DNA from: SOJZ01 sp964556565
GTDB lineage: Archaea; Thermoproteota; Bathyarchaeia; Bathyarchaeales; Bathyarchaeaceae
DNA length: 64,000 nt
Assembly: GCA_964556565.1 (NCBI GenBank)
Contig: CAZKWF010000002.1
Coordinates: 1 to 64,000, forward strand
Direction of reading: 5' to 3'
Part shown: piece after piece, positions 44,420 through 51,887 of the stretch
Layout of the letters: every line of letters begins with the position of its first letter
How positions within the stretch are numbered: the stretch's first letter is position 1
Made by a program: the position numbers and the translations under genes
Notes under the pieces: model-generated
What the model was told of the DNA's origin: nothing
Databases searched by the model: none
The model's input: the letters and a program-made list of their open reading frames with translations, nothing else

Positions 44420-45728
44420 GCCTGAATCGATCTCTTGGAAACAATACAACGTCACGTATATTCTTCTTCCCCGTAAGCATCATAATCAGACGTTCTAAGC
44501 CTATGGCCCATCCTGCATGTGGAGGCATGCCATAATCAAATGCTTTCAAGTGAAATTTGAACGATTCAGGATGTAATCCGTGTTCTTTCAACCTCTTAAT
44601 CAAAAGGTCCTTAGAATGAACACGAGTTCCCCCAGAGGCAAGCTCTATCCACCGCCACATCAGGTCGAAACCCTCGCTTAAGTCAGGATTGTCATCCCGC
44701 TGTTTTATGTAAAACGCCTTTGACTTCGTTGGCCAGTCAGTTATAAAGTAAAAGTATGGATGAACCTTGCCTAATATTCTGAAAGCAGGAGTAGGAATAT
44801 CCTCTCCCCAAGGAATCGTTATTCCTTCTTTTTTTAGCTCTTTAAGTATTTCATCATAAGTAAACCGTTTGAAAGGAATTCTGGGCACATCAACCTTGCA
44901 TTTTAAGGTCTCAAGCTCTTTTCGGCATCTTTCCGCGACAGCCTTGCACACATTATGTACGAGATCTTCCAGAATCTTAATTACGTCAGTTGCTGTTGCA
45001 AACGCTTCTTCGATATCCACGGAAATGAATTCACTTAGGTGACGACGGGTGTGTGATTCTTCAGCTCTGAAAAAAGAGCCGATCTCAAAAACTTTCTCAA
45101 AACTCATGATCAACTGTTCCTTGTACAACTGTGGACTCTGTGCAAGGAAAGCCTCATGATCAAAATATGCTACAGGGAAAAGCGCGGCACCGCCTTCAGT
45201 GGCGGAAGCGATAATTCTTGGTGTGTGTACCTCCACAAAACCGTGTTCAGATAAGAAGTTGCGCAAGGCTTCTAGCACAACATGTTCGATTTTAAAAATC
45301 GCTTGGCTTTCATCTCGGCGTAAGTCAAGAACCCGTGCATTCAATCGTGTGTCAATCTCTGCTGGGGTTCGACCAGTGACATCCAAAGGCAATGGATGCT
45401 GTGCAATTCCTAATATCCGAATTTCATTGGGGATGATTTCGATTCCTCGTGGGGTTATTTTGGTTTTTTTCACAGTTCCTTTTACGCCGATACTGAATTG
45501 AGTCTGTAGGGAATCGGCTTTTTCTATCACTTTCTTGCTAGTCTTGCCTCGTAGAACGGTGATCTGAACGGTTCCTTCCCTGTCTTGTAAGATTACGAAC
45601 CGTACGCCGCCTAAGTCTCGAATGTCTCGAACCCAGCCTAAAACCACAACTTCTTTTCCATCTAATTCGGGCTTGACACTCGTTGAATAGTGGGTTCTGC
45701 GCCAGTCTCCTAACTGGTCAATTTCCAT
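44409..45728 (-). CDS. aspS: Aspartyl-tRNA synthetase (archaeal type)
   Basis: 439 residues, the archaeal/eukaryotic short form without the bacterial insertion domain. The N-terminal OB fold (about 15-110) has GWVRDIRDLGGVRFVILQDREG. Class II motifs are visible: motif 2 in FRAEESHTRRHLSEF and motif 3 in GWAIGLERLIMMLTG. ASATEGGAALFPV is the aspartate-site loop. Whether it discriminates Asp from Asn tRNA cannot be told here. Its start is 13 bp from the NusA-like gene, which shares the strand, so they are probably cotranscribed. Confidence 0.95.
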   Translation of the reverse strand: MEIDQLGDWRRTHYSTSVKPELDGKEVVVLGWVRDIRDLGGVRFVILQDREGTVQITVLRGKTSKKVIEKADSLQTQFSIGVKGTVKKTKITPRGIEIIPNEIRILGIAQHPLPLDVTGRTPAEIDTRLNARVLDLRRDESQAIFKIEHVVLEALRNFLSEHGFVEVHTPRIIASATEGGAALFPVAYFDHEAFLAQSPQLYKEQLIMSFEKVFEIGSFFRAEESHTRRHLSEFISVDIEEAFATATDVIKILEDLVHNVCKAVAERCRKELETLKCKVDVPRIPFKRFTYDEILKELKKEGITIPWGEDIPTPAFRILGKVHPYFYFITDWPTKSKAFYIKQRDDNPDLSEGFDLMWRWIELASGGTRVHSKDLLIKRLKEHGLHPESFKFHLKAFDYGMPPHAGWAIGLERLIMMLTGKKNIRDVVLFPRDRFRLTP

Positions 45729-45741
45729 ATGGGTCCTTCCG

Positions 45742-46272
45742 TTAACGCGTAAACTCTACTCTAAGAGTTATTCCTCGAACCTTCTGAGCGATCTCTTTTA
45801 ACGCTTTTTCATTCATTGAAGATGGCCTTCGGTGTCTTCTTCTTAAGATCACTTTGGTTTCAGTGGTTCCGTCAGGCAGCCATATAGTGTTTATCGTTAG
45901 GATGTTTGATGGAGCAAACAGATCTTCTAAGAATTTTCTGTAATCTGCTCCCTGCTCCAGTAAACGGATCTTCTTTCCAGTTTTTTCTTCTAAAGTCCTT
46001 ACGATTTTTCTGCCGTAAGCTAATAAACGTGCTACATCACCATGTCCGACTATTAAAGCTAGAATGCCGTTTGCTTCCACTGCCTTATGAAAATGAACGT
46101 CTTGAAGAGGAGGATATGTATTTTCAAGTGGCAAAAGTAGGCGAGCGATTTTCAAGTCTACCTTACTTACCTCTCCTGACTTGAGTTTTGCTCGACATTT
46201 TGAGCATAAGATTCCGCTTTTTAGGCAGAATTTGCATAATGTTGTTTTCACCCCGACTTTGCTCCTCCTCAT
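45742..46272 (-). CDS. NusA-like KH-domain protein with N-terminal zinc ribbon
   Basis: 176 residues. The N-terminus has a four-cysteine ribbon (CKFCLKSGILCSKC), then a KH-type part with DVARLLAYGRKIVRTLEEKTGKKIRLLE (G-x-x-G-like RKIV). In archaea such proteins are annotated as transcription elongation factor NusA-related. Its place between Alba and AspRS fits a translation/transcription neighbourhood. RNA binding is likely; the exact role is unproven. Confidence 0.75.
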   Translation of the reverse strand: MRRSKVGVKTTLCKFCLKSGILCSKCRAKLKSGEVSKVDLKIARLLLPLENTYPPLQDVHFHKAVEANGILALIVGHGDVARLLAYGRKIVRTLEEKTGKKIRLLEQGADYRKFLEDLFAPSNILTINTIWLPDGTTETKVILRRRHRRPSSMNEKALKEIAQKVRGITLRVEFTR

Positions 46273-46318
46273 GAAATAAAGGAGGGGGCGGCGGAGCCTT
46301 TTGAATCATTTGCGTTGT

Positions 46319-46597
46319 TTATTTCGCTAAGGTGATTTCAATGGTGCTGACGTTTGTTGGCGAGCCACCCTCTTCAAATGGTGCCAATTGTTCTGTGCCG
46401 ATGTCTATGTTTTTGACTTTTACATCTGGCAAGAACCTTCGTCTGCAGACTTCTACAACGTCAACAGCTCGGCTGATTGCTCTGCCTCTTGCCTTTACGC
46501 TTATTTTGGTTGCTCCGCCGTGGAAGAGGGTTATGCAAGCCAGTACGTAGTTCATTACTGGCTTTCTTCCTATCAACACATCGGTTCTTTCTGACAT
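46319..46597 (-). CDS. albA: Alba chromatin protein
   Basis: 92 residues covering the whole Alba fold, with VLIGRKPVMNYVLA (the acetylatable Lys loop), GATKISVKARGRAISRAVDVVEV, and STIEITLAK. It binds DNA and RNA and forms dimers. The start has GGTGA at the usual distance. A TATA element on the minus strand is at 46659-46667 (GTATTTATT), predicting transcription at about 46634. Confidence 0.95.
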   Translation of the reverse strand: MSERTDVLIGRKPVMNYVLACITLFHGGATKISVKARGRAISRAVDVVEVCRRRFLPDVKVKNIDIGTEQLAPFEEGGSPTNVSTIEITLAK

Positions 46598-47057
46598 TTC
46601 ACCGCCTCACTCCTAGTTTTTTTCATGTTTTGTGGCTTCCTATGCTTTTTTGTCGGTGAATAAATACGTTGTGGTTTATCTCTAGTGCAATCTTTAGTAT
46701 GTTTGCGTTGGGATTACGTGGGGAAAAATATGTTAGACTTTAGTAATGGTTTGTTACGCTATTTGTGTTATTCTCTCTCTTATAGACCCCCCTATAGCCC
46801 CCCCTACATTTTTTTCAAATGAGAGTCTATGGAGCGGGATCTGTTGGTGGGTTTGGTTTAGGGTTTGTTTTGGCCTATAATCTTAGAGGGGGGTGAGGGG
46901 TTGGGTTGGGACTGCACAAAATCTGCTCTGATGGAAGATCGGCTCATAGATGGGTGGCTAATACCAGCGAGTAAAAACCGAAAGCGTTACATGATTGTTA
47001 GCCTTTAAACAGTATACCATTGTAAAGGTTTGCTTTAACTAAGTACAGGTGAGCTTT
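46598..47057. other. Divergent promoter region with C- and G-tract island
   Basis: 460 bp between alba and the Lrp-like gene, with no convincing reading frame. It includes the alba TATA (46659-46667), C tracts (CCCCCC at about 46786-46791, CCCCCCC at about 46798-46804), and, 80-110 bp further on, G tracts (GGGGGG at about 46889-46894, then GGGG and GGG runs) that can pair with them. The part from about 46850 has repeated TTTGG/TTTAGGG units. It may encode a structured RNA or form a quadruplex. Confidence 0.5.
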
Positions 47058-47522
47058 ATGACCAAAGAGGTTCCATCCGGACGACCATTCCGCCTGCTTC
47101 GCATGATGTATGCACAAGGCAGTCCCGTGACAATCTACACTATACAGATAAAGCAAAGTGAATTGGCAAAACAGCTTGAGATTAGTCGGCAGGCGTTGAA
47201 CGTGCATCTACGCAAGCTTCGAGATCTGGGATGTATTCGAACTGGCAGAGGCTTCATCGACGTGACTGAGGAAGGTCTAAACGCGTTAGGGGTGGCGGTG
47301 AATCCTGCATTTATCTTTATCAAGATTTCTCCCCTTAGAAGAGAAGAGGCATATCGGGAAATGTCGAACTTACCTATTCAACGGATTTTTAGGGTGGCTG
47401 GAGACATGGACGCGGTGCTTTTAGTGGAGCAGGATAAACTTAATGAGACGCTTCGAAAACTAGCCTTGCTGAAGGGAATTAAAGAGACAAAATCTTACGT
47501 CACCATCCAAACCCTGAAGTAG
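47058..47522 (+). CDS. Lrp/AsnC-like transcriptional regulator with ligand-binding domain
   Basis: 154 residues from the ATG at 47058, with GGTGAG upstream. A winged helix (QSELAKQLEISRQALNVHLRKLRDLGCI) is followed by a RAM-like alpha/beta domain (AFIFIKISPLRREEAYREM, FRVAGDMDAVLLVEQDKL). The linear order fits Lrp/AsnC proteins, which respond to amino acids or related effectors. It is directly upstream of sucCD (17 bp), making it a candidate regulator of that operon. Confidence 0.8.
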   Translation: MTKEVPSGRPFRLLRMMYAQGSPVTIYTIQIKQSELAKQLEISRQALNVHLRKLRDLGCIRTGRGFIDVTEEGLNALGVAVNPAFIFIKISPLRREEAYREMSNLPIQRIFRVAGDMDAVLLVEQDKLNETLRKLALLKGIKETKSYVTIQTLK

Positions 47523-47539
47523 CCTAAGGAGACAATCCA

Positions 47540-48685
47540 TTGAAACTCTTTGAACACGAGGCCAAAGCCATCTTCTCGAAACATGGCATACCTACTCCTC
47601 TGGGAAAACTAGCAGATTCTCCAGCAAAAGCGTGGGAAGTAACCATGCAACTCCACACTCCTGTTGCTATCAAAGCGCAAATCACGGTTGCAGGAAGAGG
47701 AAAGGCAGGCGGAATCCTTTTCGCAAATTCGCCAACAGAAGTCAAGGTTGCGACAAAAAAACTGTTGAGTACACGAATAAAAGGCACCAAGGTTCAAAGC
47801 GTTTTGATAGAAGAGAAAGCTTCCATTCGAAAGGAACTGTATTTTGGCATAACTATAGATCGGTCAACTCGTAGCTACGTGGCTGTAGCCTCCTCTGAAG
47901 GTGGGATGGAAATTGAGGAAATCGCTGCCACCACGCCTGAGAAAATAATCAGGGTTTTTATTGATCCATTGTATGGGTTCCGTTCTCATCATGCGCGTCA
48001 AATTGCCAAGAAACTCGGCTACAAAGGGAGGCAGATGCTTGATCTCGCGACGATCTTTTTTAAACTGTATAAAGTAGTCTTGAATTACGATGCTGAATTG
48101 GCAGAGATGAACCCCCTTGTTGAAACGGCCGAAGGAAAATTTGTCGCGGTGGACACACGTCTTATCATAGATGACAACGCACTCTATCGACACCCAGAGT
48201 TCAAGAAGCGATTAACAGTGATAGAAGCTGAGTTGACCCCGCAAGAACTTGAGGCTCAAAAAAACGGGTTAGTTTACGTTAAGCTTGACGGAAACGTCGG
48301 TGTGATTGGAAACGGCGCAGGATTGGTCATGGCAACTCTAGACGCAATAAAGCTATACGGGGGACATCCAGCGAATTTTCTCGATGTAGGCGGGGGCGCG
48401 ACTGCAAGTAGAATCGCAGCTGCGCTTAACCTCGTTTTCTCTGACCCACGAGTCAACGTAGTTTTCGTTAATATTTTAGGGGGCATCACTCGTTGTGATG
48501 AGGCTGCGAGAGGGATTCTGGAGGCGAAAAGACGAACTGGTTTTCTCAAGCCTGTTGTAATACGGTTGGTGGGAACCAACGAGGAAGAAGGAAAACGTAT
48601 TCTCACAGATGCTGGCTTTCACGTTTTAGACAGCATGGAAGAGGCTGCTGAAAAAGCGATGGCGATTGTGAAAAGTGGAGGGTAG
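47540..48685 (+). CDS. sucC: Succinyl-CoA synthetase, beta subunit
   Basis: 381 residues from TTG, with GGAG 8 bp upstream. ATP-grasp region: KLFEHEAKAIFSKHGIPTP, AIKAQITVAGRGKAGGI, AEMNPLVETAEGKFVAVD. C-terminal ligase: FLDVGGGATASRIAAAL and NILGGITRCDEAARGI. Interconverts succinyl-CoA + ADP/GDP + Pi with succinate + CoA + ATP/GTP as the beta subunit of the heterodimer with SucD. Confidence 0.95.
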   Translation: MKLFEHEAKAIFSKHGIPTPLGKLADSPAKAWEVTMQLHTPVAIKAQITVAGRGKAGGILFANSPTEVKVATKKLLSTRIKGTKVQSVLIEEKASIRKELYFGITIDRSTRSYVAVASSEGGMEIEEIAATTPEKIIRVFIDPLYGFRSHHARQIAKKLGYKGRQMLDLATIFFKLYKVVLNYDAELAEMNPLVETAEGKFVAVDTRLIIDDNALYRHPEFKKRLTVIEAELTPQELEAQKNGLVYVKLDGNVGVIGNGAGLVMATLDAIKLYGGHPANFLDVGGGATASRIAAALNLVFSDPRVNVVFVNILGGITRCDEAARGILEAKRRTGFLKPVVIRLVGTNEEEGKRILTDAGFHVLDSMEEAAEKAMAIVKSGG

Positions 48686-48688
48686 CTA

Positions 48689-49597
48689 TTGGGCATTTTC
48701 GTTGATAAGAGCACTAAAACTATTGTTCAAGGCATCACCGGAACTCAAGGCAGTTTTCACACTAGGCTTATGCTAGATTATGGAACCAAAATCGTTGCAG
48801 GGGTAACTCCTGGAAAGGGAGACACACAAGTTCACGGAGTTTCAGTTTATGACACCGTGGATGAAGCAGTGAAAAAGCAAGAGGCGAATGCATCCATAAT
48901 TTTTGTTCCTGCACCTTTTGCCGCTGACGCTGCTTTTGAAGCTTTAGACGCTGGACTAGAAACAATCGCCATAATTACTGAGCATGTTGCCGTTAAAGAT
49001 GCTATACAGGTTATGGCACGTGCTAAAAAACAGGGCGCAACTGTTATCGGTCCTAACACTCCAGGTATCATCACTCCTGATGAGTGCAAGCTTGGGATTA
49101 TGCCTGCGCACATTTTTAGGCGAGGGATTGTGGGGGTAGCGTCAAGAAGTGGAACGTTAACCTATGAGATTGCTTCAGGGCTTTCCGCAGTGGGGTTGGG
49201 GCAATCTACTTGTTTGGGTTTAGGAGGCGACCCTGTTGTCGGCCTTAGCTTTGTTGACGTTCTCAAAGAGTTCGAGGAAGATGAGCAGACTGAGGCGGTT
49301 GTGTTGATCGGCGAGATTGGTGGCAACTTGGAAGAACTTGCAGCTAAGTTTATCTCCGCTGAGGGTTATAGTAAGCCTGTGGCGGCTTTTGTTGCCGGTA
49401 GGACGGCGCCTCGAGGTAAGAGGATGGGTCATGCTGGCGCGATTATTATGGGTAGGACTGGGACCGCTCAGAGCAAGATTGATGCGTTTATGGAGGCTGG
49501 TGTTATGGTGGCTGAGAAGCCTAATGATGTGGCTAGATTATTGGCTGAGAAGTTGAAGAAGAAAGGTATATTTACTGGTGGCATGTCTGGAACGTAG
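48689..49597 (+). CDS. sucD: Succinyl-CoA synthetase, alpha subunit
   Basis: 302 residues from TTG. QGITGTQGSFHTRLMLDYGT and VAGVTPGKGG-like CoA-binding start, and the phospho-histidine in KRMGHAGAI (H248). SRSGTLTYEIASGLSAVGLGQS is the family signature. It is cotranscribed with sucC, with 3 bp between them. In a reductive TCA setting it would run toward succinyl-CoA, with the ferredoxin-dependent carboxylation step supplied elsewhere. Confidence 0.95.
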   Translation: MGIFVDKSTKTIVQGITGTQGSFHTRLMLDYGTKIVAGVTPGKGDTQVHGVSVYDTVDEAVKKQEANASIIFVPAPFAADAAFEALDAGLETIAIITEHVAVKDAIQVMARAKKQGATVIGPNTPGIITPDECKLGIMPAHIFRRGIVGVASRSGTLTYEIASGLSAVGLGQSTCLGLGGDPVVGLSFVDVLKEFEEDEQTEAVVLIGEIGGNLEELAAKFISAEGYSKPVAAFVAGRTAPRGKRMGHAGAIIMGRTGTAQSKIDAFMEAGVMVAEKPNDVARLLAEKLKKKGIFTGGMSGT

Positions 49598-49619
49598 TTA
49601 ATAAGTTGAGGGTATGGTT

Positions 49620-49781
49620 ATGCCTATTACTGATCCAGTTAAGAAGGCCATTGCTCAAAAGAGTAGGCTTTACATGAAGATTTGTCGGCATTGTGGAGTA
49701 CGTAATGCGCCTACTGCGGTTAAGTGCAGGAAGTGTCACAGTAAGAACTTAAGGTGGAAGAAACGGGAGCTTGTCAAATAG
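49620..49781 (+). CDS. rpl40e: Large ribosomal subunit protein eL40
   Basis: 53 residues, starting MPITDPVKKAIAQKSRLYMK, with the zinc ribbon ICRHCGVRNAP and CRKCHSKNLRWKKREL. GAGGG lies 7 bp before the ATG at 49620. Archaeal/eukaryotic specific ribosomal protein of the large subunit near the factor-binding site. The in-frame ATG at 49614 lies too close to the ribosome site. Confidence 0.95.
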   Translation: MPITDPVKKAIAQKSRLYMKICRHCGVRNAPTAVKCRKCHSKNLRWKKRELVK

Positions 49782-49910
49782 TTTATGTGTGTTGACACTT
49801 CAGGCAAAGACATTGCCCATCGCAAAGATTACACGGCGTTCAAAATGACATAAACAAAAGAGTATTTATTCCCGTACTTTCTTGAATGGCAACAGATTAC
49901 ACAGGGAGAG

Positions 49911-50261
49911 ATGAGTGTGGCAAGTGCGAAAACTGTGATCGGGTACATCATATCTGCTGTTCTTCTGCTTTTCGCCGTTATTTTCGCTCTAGCTTCAGCG
50001 TACGAGCCGATAAGATTAGTTACAAGCGCGTTTCTTTTTCTCGCAGGCTTTGGAATACTGTACTACATTAGAAAACAACAGCCTGTACAGATCACACAAA
50101 AACTTGAGGTTCCTGGAAAGGTCAAAGTTCAAACAATAAGATGCCCCAACTGCTCAGCTTCCTTGGACATAAGTCAAGCGCAAGTAGTAAAGGGCGTACC
50201 ATCGGTCAAGTGCTCCTATTGTGGGCACGTCTTCGAGGTAACCGAGGAACCAAAATGGTAA
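49911..50261 (+). CDS. Membrane protein with C-terminal zinc ribbon
   Basis: 116 residues. There are two hydrophobic helices at the N-terminus (about 9-30 and 36-53), followed by a basic linker and a zinc ribbon (IRCPNCSASLDI and VKCSYCGHVFEV). A TATA-like AGTATTTATT lies at 49861-49870. GTG 49917 may be the true start because GGGAGAG is placed better for it. Its last codons overlap the start of the Cys-tail membrane protein by 7 bp, so the two are translationally coupled. It may recognise that protein or its maturase. No named family. Confidence 0.65.
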   Translation: MSVASAKTVIGYIISAVLLLFAVIFALASAYEPIRLVTSAFLFLAGFGILYYIRKQQPVQITQKLEVPGKVKVQTIRCPNCSASLDISQAQVVKGVPSVKCSYCGHVFEVTEEPKW

Positions 50262-51880
50262 AAGTTCAACACCTGCTTGCAGCTTTGCTCACGATATTCA
50301 TCTTCATGACTCTTGTTGGCGCTGTAACCGCACAAAGACAGTACCATCTTCAACATGAATGGGCAGAAATATGGATTAACCAGGATGGAACGATCGATCT
50401 GCTGTACGACATAAGCATAACACTCGATTCGGGGGCCAATATCACCTACGTAAACGTTGGTCAACCCAGAAGTGACTTCACAATCGGAACAGCAATGGAC
50501 CAATATGACCACGCACTAACGACAACTGACGTAAGTGAAAGAGATGATTACAAAGTGCGCGTCAACCTCTACGCGCCCTTACCAGCAGGACAAACCATAA
50601 GGTTCAACCTCACCACCAACGTTGCCCACATGATATGGCAAGACGAGGACAACCCTGGAAACGTGGGGATGCAGTTCATTCCATGTTGGTGGGACTACGC
50701 CAGCCTACACGAACTTCATGTTTTGATTGTCCTGCCTCTAGGTGTGACTAACCAAACTGTAATATGCACCCCGGACTGGGAGAATGCCTACTACGATCCA
50801 GCTGAGGAGAATAGGCTTGTTTTGTATTGGGAGAGGCACAATCTGCAACCGGGCGAGAAGTTTCCATGTGGCGTGTCCTTCCCTAAAGAATACGTTCAAC
50901 ATTATGATGTGCCCCAAAAAGATTGGGGGTGGATTCTCCCAGTTGTCGCATTTCTCTTCATTGCTTTCGGAGCTGGCATTATAGTCTACAAAAGGGTTCC
51001 GCTTAGAAAGTACGTAAATCCTAGTATGCGAATGGAAGCCTTGGGAATAAGACACGGTCTAACAGCTGTAGAAGCCTCCCACCTATTAGGAGTCCCGCCT
51101 ACCAAGATCGTCACCGAGATGCTATATAGCCTGTTGATGAAGAAAGCCATCTGGGTCACAGCCACAACTCCAGCCCTGAAACTGAAGGTCATGGAACCGT
51201 TCAAAGACAAAACAGGAACTCCTGAAACACCTCTACGCTATTACGAGAGAAGCTTTATTGAAGCAGTAAAAAGGGACGGAACCCTAGGCGAAGAAAAACT
51301 TGCAAAAACAGTTATGTTGCTACGCGACACCGTGGAAAAGAAGCTTCGTGGATATTGCCGAGGAGACACTATCACTTACTACAAGAAAGTTGTGGGAGAA
51401 GCATGGGGACAAGTGGAAAAGGCAGGTACCCCCGAACTTGCGTCCAAGGCTTACGACGAAAATCTTCTCTGGCTTCTCCTCCACGAAGGCTTCAGATCTA
51501 GAACCGAAGACGTTTTCCACGAAAAAATGTTTGAACCGGGAATAGGCTGGTGGTGGTACTGGTACGGCTACACCTCTTATAACCCTCATCCAACCTACAA
51601 ACCAAGCCCAACAACAACCCAGCCGAAATCGCCCCCAACCATTCCAGGCGCGGACTTCGCCAACAACATTGCAACATCTGTTGAAAAAACCGCCAATAAC
51701 ATAGTTGCAAACGTGGAGAAATTTGCGAACTCCATAGTCCCAGCACCACCCCCATCCGCAAAAACATCTAAAGCACCAGCACACCACAAGTCTAATTGTG
51801 CCTGTGCGTGTGCTGCATGCGCGTGCGTGTGTGCATGTGTTTCCTGTGCGTGTGCTTGTGCCTCAGGAGGCGTAGGTTGA
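50255..51880 (+). CDS. DUF2207-like membrane protein with alternating Cys C-terminal tail
   Basis: 541 residues from the ATG at 50255. The N-terminal signal/anchor (about 7-26) is followed by an extracytoplasmic beta domain (about 30-220, with aromatic-rich YWERHNLQPGEKFPCGVSFP). A transmembrane helix (about 225-245) leads to a cytosolic winged-helix-like part (LGIRHGLTAVEASHLLGVPPTKIVTEML). A linker has repeated ANNI/VEK units (about 468-495). A tail of ten cysteines follows at 515, 517, 519, 522, 524, 526, 528, 531, 533 and 535, almost all separated by one small residue, ending SGGVG. The general plan (membrane-spanning DUF2207-like with a low-complexity end) is known from archaea and bacteria. 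The tail is predicted to be cytoplasmic and is a candidate substrate for the radical SAM enzyme 7 bp downstream. Confidence 0.75.
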   Translation: MVKVQHLLAALLTIFIFMTLVGAVTAQRQYHLQHEWAEIWINQDGTIDLLYDISITLDSGANITYVNVGQPRSDFTIGTAMDQYDHALTTTDVSERDDYKVRVNLYAPLPAGQTIRFNLTTNVAHMIWQDEDNPGNVGMQFIPCWWDYASLHELHVLIVLPLGVTNQTVICTPDWENAYYDPAEENRLVLYWERHNLQPGEKFPCGVSFPKEYVQHYDVPQKDWGWILPVVAFLFIAFGAGIIVYKRVPLRKYVNPSMRMEALGIRHGLTAVEASHLLGVPPTKIVTEMLYSLLMKKAIWVTATTPALKLKVMEPFKDKTGTPETPLRYYERSFIEAVKRDGTLGEEKLAKTVMLLRDTVEKKLRGYCRGDTITYYKKVVGEAWGQVEKAGTPELASKAYDENLLWLLLHEGFRSRTEDVFHEKMFEPGIGWWWYWYGYTSYNPHPTYKPSPTTTQPKSPPTIPGADFANNIATSVEKTANNIVANVEKFANSIVPAPPPSAKTSKAPAHHKSNCACACAACACVCACVSCACACASGGVG

Positions 51881-51887
51881 AGGAGAA

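Noticed and set aside
46850..46920. Telomere-like TTTAGGG/TTTGG repeats
   Set aside because: Too few and irregular; archaeal chromosomes are circular. Kept only as part of the G-tract finding.
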